Origin: Tetrapyrgos nigripes
Taxonomy: Eukaryota; Basidiomycota; Agaricomycetes; Agaricales; Campanellaceae
Assembly: GCA_013368315.1 (NCBI GenBank)
Contig: JAACJM010000041.1
Location: forward strand, 372,001 to 436,000
Length of the DNA: 64,000 nt
Direction of reading: 5' to 3'
Below, piece after piece: positions 33,886 to 45,656 of the stretch. Positions within the stretch are counted from its first letter, which is position 1, and every line of letters starts with the position of its first letter. A model generated the notes under the pieces. It made no database searches and had not been told where the DNA came from. It saw only the letters and a list, made by a program, of their open reading frames with translations. The translations under genes and the position numbers were made by a program.

Positions 33886-34346
33886 TCAATGTGACGCAAA
33901 TCCCTCCCCACGACAATGATTCTTGTTGCGCTTTTGAACTACCACACTAGTATTCCCAGAATTATTCGTCGCCGAGACATACTCATAATACGTGTTCATC
34001 TGAGAGCCGTGAACGATACAGACGGTGGTGCTTCCTTTGAAAGCACTGATGTTGCGGAGGTGACCCGTAGCCATCTCCGTGATTGGACAATGCCCGCATG
34101 CACGTGAACTGTCGGCTTTGTTTTGGCATTGATGATTGTTTGAGTGGAATGCTTGAGTCAGGAGCATCGCAAACACGTCATGGACTCCTTGGTTCGGCCT
34201 ATTACAAATAAATCAGAGATATTTCGGGATTTAGGGGAAGTAAACTCGTTACTCACGAAGTAGATGCCGCTGGTCTGTGGGACTTGCTCATGTGTTGATC
34301 AAACCAGCAATTGAAGTCGGTGGCGTGATGAGGACGAGAGGGAGCT
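33886..34346 (-). CDS. Hypothetical protein, 5' end unresolved
   Basis: In reverse, an exon reading PSRPHHATDFNCWFDQHMSK...AASTS (about 34257-34346, preceded by an acceptor-like TTAG) is spliced with a GTGAGT donor near 34256 to an exon ending at 33886. That exon reads NQGVHDVFAMLLTQAFHSNN, then a Cys-rich part (HQCQNKADSSRACGHCPIT) and a neutral tail. The first exon was not identified. No family recognised. It lies next to the damaged Scd6 copy, so it may itself be a decayed gene. Confidence 0.4.
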
Positions 34347-34769
34347 AAGCACATTAGAACTGATGGAGGCTGAAGAGAATAGTAGTGTGACAAGATATGT
34401 AACAAGCTTGCTAAATAGTCAAGGCTGTTCAGGTGCCGGGAAGACAGAGCTCTAAGAGTTCAAGTTTCTTTAAGAGTTCCTAGGAACAAGTCCAGCCTTT
34501 CATGAATTGAATCAGCAGGCAATTCGAGATGCTGGTGCCGTCAGTGTGGAGGCAGGTTTGCGCGAGGTATAGGGTCAGGAAGCAACACTCAGGACAATAG
34601 AAGTGGAGAAAAAAAGCTTGAGGACTGCATGTTTCAGCAGGCCATGACATTGAGCCCATTCAAAGAAAGTTTGAATCTTGATGCCATACATACCTGGGCC
34701 ACGACCACCAGCCACGGTACACGTGTCTCGGCAATGTATATGTCGTCCCCAAATGAACCACGGCTCGCT

Positions 34770-35045
34770 ACTACTCACCGTCGCGACTCGGTGGACATAG
34801 GATACACTAAAAATAGCGGTTAAGAAGAATCTTTGGCCTTCCAAGCAAAATGGTTGCGCACCTCTGGATGGCTACTAGGAACCCCTCCGTAGCGCATTGC
34901 ATCAAGAGACAAACGAGATAGGTCTCAGGTTGCATGGTAAGCTTCTGGTTGGAAAGAAGTTATCCAGCAAATTTTATAACTCCCCATCGTTAGAAGGAAA
35001 GACAAGTAACTGAAGACTGAAGTACTGAAGGTCGAGGCGTGCATA
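34770..35045 (-). pseudogene. Truncated duplicate of the Scd6-like gene 5' end
   Basis: Aligns by eye with 5575-5900. Shared features: the exon-3 splice donor and CTCACC-TCGCGACTCGGTG, the intron, GCGCACCTCTGGA at the end of exon 2, a CGCATTGCATC block matching CGCACATCAGAATGCG, and far upstream GTCGAGGCGTG. About 35 bases of exon 2 are deleted, and translation gives only PIS.VS.DAMRYGG-like scraps. The copy includes introns, so it arose from DNA duplication rather than from mRNA. Nothing of the FDF, FFD or RGG parts is present. Confidence 0.7.
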
Positions 35046-35103
35046 TTTCCAGAGATCTCTGTGCAAACTTAAATTTCGGATTTTTCAATGCCATTTTTGC
35101 TTC

Positions 35104-35162
35104 CCGGAACTACTCCATATAGGACCGATTTGATGCCGAACTGCCATATGGAGTAGCTCCGG
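35104..35162. repeat. Short inverted repeat, 17-bp arms
   Basis: CCGGAACTACTCCATAT (35104-35120) and its reverse complement with one mismatch (35146-35162). Can form a hairpin; role unknown. Confidence 0.5.
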
Positions 35163-37539
35163 CACTGAGCAGAAATTCGTCATTTATGTTGCCTCCAAAT
35201 ATGCATTGCCGCCAAATTGCCGTCCAAGGTGATTGACACACATCATGTGATCGGATACCTGGCCCAGGGTAGTCTAGTTTTAAGAGATCGAGAGCTTAGG
35301 GACCAGTTTTTTGCTTACAAAGATGACTTATTGCGTAATATTCCCGCAGTCTGTTTCCCTTATGTGCCGGTCATTTTCGGTGCTTCTGGGGGTTGTAGGA
35401 CCATTAAAGAGTCTGGAATATAACATCTATAGCTTTATTATCACAAAATATAACGGGAGGAAGCAGCAGAGTCGTTGGGACGAGTTGAGCAGAAAGAGCA
35501 CCGCTTCCCAAAATAGGTCGTGTGAAGATTCCGTTATAAGTCTTTTCTATTACCTTTGTATTGACAAAAACTGGTCCCTAAAAACCCCCGCTTTGACGAC
35601 AGACTGCTATCGCATCATTTCAATGATCGCTGATACTGTCTGTTTATAAGAGACTAGGCCCAGGGATATTTGTGGTAGCGTCCCGACCACCATCTCCAAC
35701 GTCGTCAACGTCCAGCTCAACGTCAACGGCCTCTACCACGAAATTCAGGGTACGTCATCACTCCCGTTTTGATGCTAATTCATTCTGTGTACATATTCTC
35801 AAGCATTATCAAGCTTTTACAGTCTCACATCTGAGACCTCAAGAGTCCAAGACACAGTCTCTCCACTCAACGCGACTATTGTTCTAGGAGGTCCTCCAAC
35901 TCATTCAGCAGACCATCTGTCAACGTTCTCCAGAAATCTTATCACTATAACAGTAACCTAACGCGGAGCAGCTCCACCACAATGACACATCACTCTCCTA
36001 ATCTTCTTCACTCCTACGCGCTCGACGACGTACTCATACGTCAACATCTCCCTCTTCACTTCCTTTCCTGGTCCCATTCATCTCTCCAGTCCGCTACAAC
36101 TCAAAACTAGTTCTCATGTTTTTTACTCAGACAATTTTGGTACTGAAACAGAACTCGATACTTTACAACTGTAGCCAGCGCCTTCAGCCTCCAAATACTC
36201 GTGTCACTACTGTGAATATGCAAGTAGCCAAATATCCGATTTTCACTTTACAAAATTACGAGTCTCACCAAGTGTACTACCAATAGTCAATAGGACGCGC
36301 ATTGGTTCTAATAGATATCAGCAACCACTGAGAAAGTGCCCGGCTACCCGATGATGATTCATGATGACTTTCGGTTCGGGTACACATTCCCCCTGCCCCT
36401 ATCCCGTGGTTATCAGCGTTGGATTGAGAGAAAAGCTAGCCAAGGAAGTGTCCTCCGTCTCATGCCAATCCTTCCATCCCCGCCCACTTCCTCGGTGATC
36501 CCCATCTCATCATGGCTCATATGGATAGGTGTATCCGGGCATCGTACATGTGTTGTCCGCATACATGTATATTATGAGGAGTCGAATTAGGCACTGAGGA
36601 ATGTACAAGCGACATTGAAAAAGCGCTGACCGATACCACCACCAACGCCGATGTAGACGCTGACAGAGAGATGATAGCGAAGGGAGTGAATGGAGAAAAA
36701 AAATGTAGATAGGATAGGACATGGATAGCGAGGGATTACCAAAGGACCAAAATGCTCGTTATGACTCTGGCACGGTGAGGACCAGTACGATCAATGTTGG
36801 TCCGACATTATTGGCGTAGCTTGCACGTTGTCGGCCGTCCTTCAGGCTTCCACTGTCCGGTTCAGAGTGAGATTTGGGAACGCCGAGGGTAGGCGGTCAG
36901 ATGATGCTGCACCAGTCGTGGACGTGGAGACAGCGGGACAAGAGCAAGATATCTCGTCTGACATGCTTCGTGACGTTGTTGTCCTGTTAGCGTTGAAGGA
37001 CGTCGAGAGTAATACACGAGAAGAGATGACGGGCTTGAAGGGCTATGACTGGCCATAGCTAAGGAGTAGGTGAAGAAGGGAAGAAATTTGAGTCAGGGTC
37101 GTCGTTATAGACCTGCGGCAGTCAAGAATGTGGTTTCCACATACTTGGAAGGAAGAAATGACGTAGACTGCGAGATGGAGCCATATCTTGGGTCTTCTAT
37201 ACGCACATGTTGATTTGACTCTCCCCATGAGAAGTCTCACCTGCCGCCTGCAAGCATCCTTAGAACAACATACTGGGAACAAAAAAAGGAAGAAGGAAAC
37301 GCACCTTCTCTGTCTTGTATTTTCCTATTCCAATTCCTCTCCACACCTTTTTGCTTTCCTCTCGGTATTTCCATGTCCTTGCCCTCCTTTTCCTACATAC
37401 CCTCTGAATGCGATATGCTCCGCAGCAAGACGTACATTGTCATGACGGTCAAACTAGGAGCGTTACCAATACAACCTGACGGAACGACAGCGAGATTGTA
37501 TGCATGAGGGCACTGGCATTGTGCAGCAATGGGCACATC
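35163..37539. other. Spacer with unassigned short open frames
   Basis: Frames at 35311-35649 (+), 35672-35887 (+), 36336-36590 (+) and 36828-37058 (+) have no recognisable domain. A splice-bounded gene cannot be excluded near 36.8-37.5 kb. Confidence 0.35.
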
Positions 37540-37544
37540 CTCAT

Positions 37545-37943
37545 TAATGAAGCAGCAAATATTCAGCGTATGGTGACCAGTCAATAGAGCTCACCAAATA
37601 GAGGGCTGAGTAGAAAGCTTGTAGAGCTTAGATACGAGTTGCTTGTAGAGCAGATAGAACTAGATATTGTTCTGTAGTATCTACGACTTTACAGAGAGCT
37701 TTTATACTAGATAAAGAGCATGTAATTACTAATATCTACATTGTCCATGGACATACCTAGAGACTAAGAGGATATTGCCATTGGCCATATTGCTATCTAC
37801 AGAGATATCACTACATAGTAGAAGATAAGAGTAATGTCCGGAGAATGTCCTGGAGGACTAGCATACTTATAGCTACCTAGAAGTTTCATAATAACTCCAT
37901 ATAGAATCATAGTTACTATACATGGAAGGTATATATTTCAACA
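37545..37943 (-). repeat. copia-1 3' LTR
   Basis: 399 bp, TAATGAAGCAG...ATTTCAACA; seems identical to 45253-45651. A strict TG...CA reading starts three bases inside. Confidence 0.93.
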
Positions 37944-38091
37944 CTCCCCCTCGCTTTAGATGCGGACTTAAGTGCAGCATTGTAAGCGCACATCAAGGAT
38001 TAAATGATTCTTGCATGAGTATAAACATAATGGAATGCGAATAGTATCCACTCTGAAAATCTTGACGGTTGTTTCCAACCCATAAGTATAT

Positions 38092-40644
38092 TTAAGAATC
38101 AAAGAATAGTCCTAACTCATTTCGGAATTTAAGAAACTTAATGTGCCCAAGATTCTTCGTTAGAAGGTCTGCACGATTTTCGTTTCCAGGAGTAAAATAG
38201 AGTTGGATCTTTTTAGACTCCTGAATCAGTTCTCTTATAAAATGGTAACGAATATCAATATGCTTCGATCTTGATTCAGTGATAGGATTTTGACTAATAA
38301 AGATCGAGCCTTGATTGTCACCAACAATAGGAACATGATTCAATTTAAAACCGATTTCTTTTAATAGAGTTTTAATCCATAGAGCCTGTTTTGCACATTC
38401 ACAAAGTGCCATGTACTCAGCTTCAGTGGAGGACAATGCAACAGTTTTTTGTTTTCGACTTGACCAGCAAATTGAGCCCTGTGCAAGCTCAAATATAAAA
38501 CCAGTCTGTGAATGACGATTATCTCTATCTTGTGCCCAGTCACTATCACAAAAACCTATAAGACCACTAGATTTAGATCCATCATAGATGAGTCTATAAT
38601 GTTTCGTAGAAAGCAAGTATCTTATGATGTACATGGCTTTCTTTAGATGGTCTGGTGAGGGATTTGCTGAGTATGTTGATAACTTGATAACAGCAAAAGC
38701 TATATCAGGGTGAGTACCAAGCATAAGATAAAGGATCGAGCCAATCACTTGTTGGAACAAAGTTCTAACTTTGGTATCAACATTTCCATCGTGTGCTAAA
38801 GGAATATACGACTGTGGCATAGGCGTCGTTGCGTGCTTCATATTCTCAGCACCAAAACGTTTGATGACTTTATTTAAATAGTCTTCTTGATCGAGAGTAA
38901 GAATACTCTTCTTTCGATCACGTTTTATGCGCATGCCTAAAAATTCCTTTGCATCTCCGAGATCATGAGATTCCCATTTAGCCATGAATTGATTCATCAA
39001 TCTGTTTAATAATTTCAGATCTGAACCCATCCATAACACATCGTCTACATATATGATGGCTATTATGGTTTTGCCATTCATACAGTAAATATATACGCCG
39101 GCATCTGAATGTAAGCGCTTAAAGCCTAAAGATTGCATATATTTTGTGCATTCAGTCCACCAGGCTAAGCTTGCTTGTTTCAGACCATAAAGTGCCTTGC
39201 GTAACCTCCAAACCTTGCTTCTGTCCTGACTAACAAAGCCATCAGGCTGCGTCATATAGATTTCTTCGTCAAGAAGTCCATAGAGAAAAGCACTTTTGAC
39301 GTCTAGTGCCTTGATCTCCCAATTCTCTATAGCAGCAATGGCAAGTAACAGTCTAACCGTTTCGAAGCGGACTACTGGACTGAATACATTGTTATAATCA
39401 ATTCCTTCTGTTTGGGAAAAACCCTTTGCAACGAGTTGTGCACGTTTTGTTTTGTTTGATTTAATATTGAATACCCAACGACATCTGACTGGTTTATGAC
39501 CTTTGGGAAGATCTACCAATTCAAAGACATTTCGTTTTTTCAATTGATCAATCTCATACTGACAAGCTTCTTCCCATTGCTTCTTAAGATCCTTTGGAGC
39601 GTTCCTGAAATCATTAGTTGATGTCCAGTGCTGCACGAAGGTCTTATTCTCCCAATAGTCTATCAGATCTTTTGTAACTTTAACTCTTTTATTTTTTGGA
39701 TCTGGATCTCTATTGGTATCATGGTGATATGAATATTCATCCACTAAAGCAATAGGAGTATTGTGAATAAAAAGAGGTGTCGCAGAGGAACTTCCTTCTT
39801 TATTATCTATAAAGGCCTGTGATAAGAGATAATTTTGTAACCATACTCCCCCTTGTTGAACACGTTGTTCTAAAACATCTTGTTCAAGAAACTCCGCAAT
39901 TTCTCCACTAGGTCCTGGTTCTGTTTCAGATTGATCTTCATTGTCACTCTCTTCTCTGACTTGAGAAGTCGATGGAGTTGGATCTGTTACAGTTTGAGAA
40001 CCAGTAGCACGAGATTGAGAACGAGTTACTCTCGGAGTTACTCTAGTCCATCCACCTCGTGGTATGTCTCTACTGTGTTGCATGTTCGGATCTGTAATTC
40101 TCCAATTTGGTCTAGATTGACGATCTGAAGATCTAGTCTGATTTGGATTAGGTTCTCTATTTATAAATCTACCAGTAGTTAAATCGACGTTTCGTGGATT
40201 AACTGGTTGAGGACCTTGTACAGGTACAGGATCAGCAGGTACTTGAGCAGGTGGTTCTGGTGTAGGTGGTGGAGTCGGTTCACGAGATTGTGTAGATTCT
40301 GTTTCAGAGTCATTTGGATCAGAAGGTTGGTGTGCACCAGGATCATGGTCTTCGGAACTAGCATCCGAACCATTTCCAGCATCAATATTTTGATGATCAC
40401 CATTACCTTCATCGGGTGGTGGACCCTGATCATCAAATTGATCTCGGAACAGGTCATCTAAATCGAGGGGTACTACAGGGTCAGGTGGGAGATTATTTGT
40501 ACCCTGTTTGTGCAAACTGCGCATTAATTCGAGGTTGGACAGGTTTGGTGGATTTGTCGCTTTCTTCTGTTTCGGATGATAAGACTCGTGGAAACCATTT
40601 CTCAATGAAGAGTGCTTGTGGACTAACAAAGAGTGAATTGTCAC
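38092..40644 (-). CDS. copia-1 pol C-terminal part: reverse transcriptase and RNase H
   Basis: Starts in a Pro/Ser/Asp-rich linker. The RT follows (ELVDLPKGHKPVRCRWVFNI, VAKGFSQTEGIDYNNVFSPV, LDVKSAFLYGLLDEEIYM, catalytic IIYVDDVLWMGS), then RNase H (GFCDSDWAQDRDNRHSQTGF, SSTEAEYMALCECAKQA, SKHIDIRYHFIRE). The stop is at 38092. The true frame enters from the upstream ORF: an extra base in a GGG run (40502-40504) separates FAQTG from TNNLPPDPVVPLDL. Confidence 0.9.
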   Translation of the reverse strand: MTIHSLLVHKHSSLRNGFHESYHPKQKKATNPPNLSNLELMRSLHKQGTNNLPPDPVVPLDLDDLFRDQFDDQGPPPDEGNGDHQNIDAGNGSDASSEDHDPGAHQPSDPNDSETESTQSREPTPPPTPEPPAQVPADPVPVQGPQPVNPRNVDLTTGRFINREPNPNQTRSSDRQSRPNWRITDPNMQHSRDIPRGGWTRVTPRVTRSQSRATGSQTVTDPTPSTSQVREESDNEDQSETEPGPSGEIAEFLEQDVLEQRVQQGGVWLQNYLLSQAFIDNKEGSSSATPLFIHNTPIALVDEYSYHHDTNRDPDPKNKRVKVTKDLIDYWENKTFVQHWTSTNDFRNAPKDLKKQWEEACQYEIDQLKKRNVFELVDLPKGHKPVRCRWVFNIKSNKTKRAQLVAKGFSQTEGIDYNNVFSPVVRFETVRLLLAIAAIENWEIKALDVKSAFLYGLLDEEIYMTQPDGFVSQDRSKVWRLRKALYGLKQASLAWWTECTKYMQSLGFKRLHSDAGVYIYCMNGKTIIAIIYVDDVLWMGSDLKLLNRLMNQFMAKWESHDLGDAKEFLGMRIKRDRKKSILTLDQEDYLNKVIKRFGAENMKHATTPMPQSYIPLAHDGNVDTKVRTLFQQVIGSILYLMLGTHPDIAFAVIKLSTYSANPSPDHLKKAMYIIRYLLSTKHYRLIYDGSKSSGLIGFCDSDWAQDRDNRHSQTGFIFELAQGSICWSSRKQKTVALSSTEAEYMALCECAKQALWIKTLLKEIGFKLNHVPIVGDNQGSIFISQNPITESRSKHIDIRYHFIRELIQESKKIQLYFTPGNENRADLLTKNLGHIKFLKFRNELGLFFDS

Positions 40645-43510
40645 GTCTCATGAATAACCAGGCTTTAGAACCTTTTTCATAACCAACAAAGATCATTAAT
40701 TCCGATTTTGGGGAGAGTTTATTTACTCTTTTCTTTTCTGGGATGAATACATATGCAGCACATCCCCAAGAACGGAAATAAGATACATCTGGTTTCTTTT
40801 TGTACCACAATTCAAAAGGAGTCTTCCATTTGAGTCGTTTTGTTGGTGTGCGACATGCTACAAAACTAGCTGTGGCAAGAGAAAATTCCCACCAAGAAGG
40901 AGGTCCATTTGCATGATGGCGCATGGCTTCTGACTTCTCATTGAGTGTTCTAATTATTCTCTCGGCACGACCATTTTGTTGATGTATGTATGGGGCTGAC
41001 ATTTGTCTTATAATGCCTTTTTCAGCAAGGAAGTTGTCAAAATCTTCGTTCATAAACTCTGTACCCAAATCTGATCGTAAAGTCTTTAGTTTTTTGCCAG
41101 TAGACTGTTCTGCCCAGGCAACGTACATTTTAAAAGACTTGAAGACATCAGATTTCCTTACTAAAAGGAAGGTTACAGGGAAAGAACTAAAATCATCAAG
41201 AAAGACAACGAAATACTCGTACTTGTGATATGATATAGATGGTTGTTGTTTCACATCTGTATGCACAAGTTCTAATACTTCTGTAGCTCGCTTTTCTGAT
41301 AAAGGATAAGATTTCGATGGAGTCTTGCCTAAGGCACAGCCTCGACATACACTATGTTTAGGTACTTTAAATGGTTTCAAGCCTTTAGTATTCTTTATGA
41401 TATGACTTTCCACTGCCTTTCCAGCATGTCCATAGCGGTTATGCACGATGTCATAATCAGTAGGAGTAGATGATAAATTTGCTGACTCAGGAATGATTAT
41501 CTTCGATTTGAGCCAATGCAAATTGTCTTTCCGATGCATGGAAAATAATAATGTCATCAGAAGACTTTGATCTACTTCTTTCCGAAACTCGGACTTGCCA
41601 TCTCGTGAGATTTCATAGTATCCTTCACGAAGAATACATCCTCGAGACAACAAACGATGTGTGCAAGTTGGTTGATAAAACACTGGGTATAGTTTTATAG
41701 TATGTTTGACTCCTTCTTCATTTATGTGTTCAATAAACACAGTTCCAACACCTTCAAGGTAAGTTTCAGATCTTTTATCAGCAATCTGAAGTGGAATTGG
41801 ATTGGGTAACTTATGGTACTGAGCAAAATCCATTAAATTGTTTGTAATATGAGTCGATGCACCCGAATCTGAAACCCAATAGGTTATTTCATCAGTGATC
41901 TTACTCTTACAAATACTATTCAAAGGATACTTTTCACACGTTGAGCAATGTGCACGAGCAACAAAACTTTGTTCACAAATAAATACAGGCACATCATTTG
42001 TAATAATAGTACAATTGTCTATAGCCACTAGGGCTGTATGAGATTCACAATAGTCCGACGACATTGAGATCTGAGGCAATTGTATGAGTGCACTATTTTT
42101 ATTAGAGGTGTGAAATACTTGCCAGAAAGCCATAGTTTCGTCTCCATCAATATAAATTTCCACATCTGATTCTGAACCAAGACTGACACCATCATCATCG
42201 GCAAGGTATCCAGATGAAATGGATACATTTATCGCATCTGCCAGAGATGAAGGACCAGCTTCTTCTTCTAAAGGTGCATCATAGCGAGGTTTCTTCGAAG
42301 TATTTCCAGATTCATCAGGTTCTCTTTTCATATTCTCGAGGATTGGATCTGTGAACATGTGAGACATTCTGTCTTGCCACATTTTGAATGCAACACTCGG
42401 AGGAATATATTTAAAGGAACTTTCTTCGCTATGATCCGAAGATGCAGAATCTGATGATTCAGAAGAAGACGAACCTCGAACAGCCTTTCGCTTTCTACTT
42501 GAAGACGACGATGACGCTTTAGTATAATTAAAAGGTAGAGTGCGAATGAAATCGGGATATAGTGATGTATCATGAAATTGAGTGTTGATTGTAACACCAT
42601 TTGTGCGCATAACAGATTGAGCAGGAGTAGGCCAGTAAGCTCTCTCAATCAAGGAAGGAGGCTTTGAAGGAACTGGCTCACGTTTTTTAAACTGCTGTGG
42701 AATCCATTTATGGTTGCGCATATCAGCCAAAGCTTTATTCATGATATAACGGCAAAAATACTCGACCTCTTCCTCGATTTGTTTCTGAATGGGACGAATA
42801 GTTCCTTCATGATCAAACCATTGGTTTGTCATGTCTTCGTCACCATTGAGATCCTCTTTTGCTCGAAGATAAGGTTCTGTATGAGTGCCATCAGAATTGT
42901 ATGTGTAATCCCAAATTTCGGCTAGCTTATGGGTCATTTGATGACGAGCTTCTACTCTGAGAAAGCTTTCAAAATCAACTGTCTCCTGTGCGAGTTCATT
43001 GATCATGAGTCTCTCATAATGAGTAAGAATGAAGTAACCCGAAATCGTTTGTGGTCTGACCTGTTTAGCTAAGTTCCGCTTTACTCTTTCCTTCAAAGAA
43101 GAATCATTGTTCTCGTCTATAAAACAATCTGATCGAACAATCAGAAAGTTATGATAGGGAAGAAGTTCATAAATGGGTTGCTCACATGTCTCTGGTAGAT
43201 CATCAGTGTCACTGATTTCGATTGGATCTAATGTGGCATTTATAAAAGGATTTGCCATGAAAGCGGTCACCATTAAAGGAGCATCATCATCAGAATCTGA
43301 ATCAGCTTCGACTTCTGGATTAGCTAAATTAGCAGCACCTTTTTTAGAACCCTTCTTCTTCTTACTGCGACGAGTTTTCTTCTTCTTATCTCCCCCTTGA
43401 TTCGCATCACCTGTTGTAACAGGTTTAGAAGGTTCCTGAGGTTTGGGTTGTTTACCCTTACCCTTGTCTTGGTTCTTCTGTTTAGAAGATCCAGCCTTCT
43501 GGTTGTTTCA
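40493..43510 (-). CDS. copia-1 pol N-terminal part: protease and integrase
   Basis: Frame open from the TGA at 43508-43510 (Lys-rich gag tail KKKKTRRSKKKKGSKKG) to 40493. The aspartic protease shows YWVSDSGASTHITNN. The integrase zinc finger is HNRYGHAGKAVESH...CRGCALGK and the core has VHTDVKQQP, LRSDLGTEFMNEDF and the Glu in HQQNGRAERIIRTLNEK. A typical GKR-like linker (GCAAYVFIPEKKRVNKLSPK) follows. It ends prematurely at QFAQTGYK through the one-base insertion. Confidence 0.88.
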
Positions 43511-44410
43511 ATTGGGTGCAGAATCAAACTTTCGTCTATCTCCAGTAATGCGGGTAAGAAGAGATGATTCAGAAGATTGCCCAGTCCGTCGTTTGTACTC
43601 GACGAGAATCAGTCCTTCCACATGTGCCATAGTCAGGTTCTTTGGTTCGATAGTGGCAAGTGTGAATTGAGCATAGTTTCCCCAGGATTGCGGAATGCGA
43701 TCCATCAAGAAAAGAGCTCTAAACTTGTCATCGACTGTGAATCCATAGGCTTTAAGACGTGTGAGAACTGCTCCCAGAGATGCGATCTGGTTTGCAGGAT
43801 CTTTTTTCTCATCAAGCGTCCAAGACATGAACTCTTTGAAGTCTAAGAACCATGACGTCGGGCCAGGAGAACTGTATTTCTTGTCTATTTTATCCCAAAG
43901 CATTTTAGCGGTATAATCTCCTTTTGCTTTGGCACAAGGGTCTTCTTCTATTTCTTCTCTAGTGAACTATCTCATTTCCAATCCCACATCATTCGGAAGA
44001 TAGGAGGAAATAAAACCCAAAGCCTGTTCATCTTTGTCATCCCAAGAACTATGAAGCTTATAAGTTTCAACTAATTCCCGATCATGTTTATTAACCAAAA
44101 TTTGATATTGATCCCATTCATGAGCGAAGGTGTCAACGATTTGGTTATAAGACGATTGTTCAGATTCAGTTAAAGCATTAAAAACTTCATTAGAAACTAG
44201 TACAAATCCTTCAGGAAGAGAAGGTGCATTACCTGTTTCAGTGGGACTTGTGTTCACATAACGCTTTTGGGTACCTGAAGCAACCCTGCTAAGCCCTTTG
44301 GCTTCAAGGAGGCGGGTGATAGCATAGTTCCAAAACTCATAATTGGTAGTATTGAGGATGGGAACGTTGAAGATGCTTTCAGCGTTGTTGATAGCGTTGT
44401 TGGAAGACAT
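43511..44410 (-). pseudogene. copia-1 gag, interrupted by TAG
   Basis: ATG at 44410 starts MSSNNAINNAESIFNVPILN followed by TNYEFWNYAITRLLEAKGL, the standard copia gag N-terminus. TAG at 43967-43969 follows GLEMR; the same frame then continues FTREEIEEDP through the UBN2-like core (WDKIDKKYSSPGPTSWFLDF, MAHVEGLILVEYKRR) to SAPN and TGA at 43508-43510. TAG is explained by CAG and TGA by CGA, each a C-to-T change. Confidence 0.85.
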
Positions 44411-45232
44411 ATTGATCTATGAAGCATCAATCAGTAAAGATGTGCATTCAATAGGTCACAAGTACCAAGGAACATCGAAGGGTCTAATACAACCACAGTG
44501 TATAGGATGATCGCAATATTCCTTCTCCTTTCTGAGCAAACGCCTCAGACAAGGAATGTACATAATACATTTGCATTAATCAACTATATGCCAGTAGAAA
44601 ACCGTTCATCGGTACGTGCACATAATGGAATCCTATATTAACTCCTTCATCAGTGCTTCTCAATCAATTTCACACTGTCAGAGACCATACTCTTGACAGA
44701 GAGCACATGATTACTCTAGAAGTCGCAATATTGACCGTAGTGGCACAGTACTTCCTAATGGGTATAGAGATGCCTTAAAGCATATAGGGGAGCACTATCT
44801 AACTACTGTTTTTCTATAGATCTAGATCGGCGACTTTTATAAACGCCCCTGGCTCATCCGAATGACTACGGAGTTTTGCCTGAGTGCGAAAAACAGTCCC
44901 ACACTAAAGTGGAGGCTGCAAAGCGTGCCAGTCACTCTGCATACAACTATCTGTAGATCCATAAGGGTTCCACAAATAACTGTTACAGGTATAAAGTGAC
45001 TTATCTAGATCTATAACTAAACCAGCAAAGAGTGCCTAATGCGACTCTAAACTGAACCCAGGTTATATATTTTACCGGGCAATATAGATGAAGAAGGAGA
45101 TAAAGCGAAACATCGATCCACCAACTGCACAACATCGAGTCTGACAGCTTACTCGGTGATGAGCTCGCCGTTGACCTCGACAATGCGATCCATCTTGACA
45201 ACGTAGTTGTATGGGATAAGACCAGCATCGAT
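44411..45232 (-). other. copia-1 leader between 5' LTR and gag
   Basis: About 820 bp of untranslated leader without a convincing ORF. Confidence 0.5.
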
Positions 45233-45252
45233 GGCCCTCGGGGCCCATAACC
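45233..45252 (-). promoter_or_regulatory. copia-1 primer-binding site, half-tRNA initiator-Met type
   Basis: Plus-strand CTCGGGGCCCATAACC directly inside the 5' LTR resembles the anticodon arm of eukaryotic initiator tRNA-Met (GGGCCCATAACC). In element sense it is therefore complementary to that tRNA. Some copia elements, such as Drosophila copia, prime from a tRNA-iMet fragment cut in the anticodon loop. Confidence 0.6.
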
Positions 45253-45651
45253 TAATGAAGCAGCAAATATTCAGCGTATGGTGACCAGTCAATAGAGCTC
45301 ACCAAATAGAGGGCTGAGTAGAAAGCTTGTAGAGCTTAGATACGAGTTGCTTGTAGAGCAGATAGAACTAGATATTGTTCTGTAGTATCTACGACTTTAC
45401 AGAGAGCTTTTATACTAGATAAAGAGCATGTAATTACTAATATCTACATTGTCCATGGACATACCTAGAGACTAAGAGGATATTGCCATTGGCCATATTG
45501 CTATCTACAGAGATATCACTACATAGTAGAAGATAAGAGTAATGTCCGGAGAATGTCCTGGAGGACTAGCATACTTATAGCTACCTAGAAGTTTCATAAT
45601 AACTCCATATAGAATCATAGTTACTATACATGGAAGGTATATATTTCAACA
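45253..45651 (-). repeat. copia-1 5' LTR
   Basis: 399 bp; same as the left LTR over its whole length as far as can be read. Confidence 0.93.
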
Positions 45652-45656
45652 CTCAT

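Larger units (their letters stand above)
37545..45651 (-). mobile_element. Ty1/copia LTR retrotransposon copia-1
   Basis: 8.1-kb element transcribed right to left. The 399-bp LTRs (37545-37943 and 45253-45651) show no difference on side-by-side reading; 5-bp duplications ctcat flank it (37540-37544, 45652-45656). Gag, protease, integrase, RT and RNase H follow in copia order. Despite its apparent youth the reading frame is broken by TAG at 43967-43969, TGA at 43508-43510 and a one-base insertion at 40502-40504. Confidence 0.95.
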
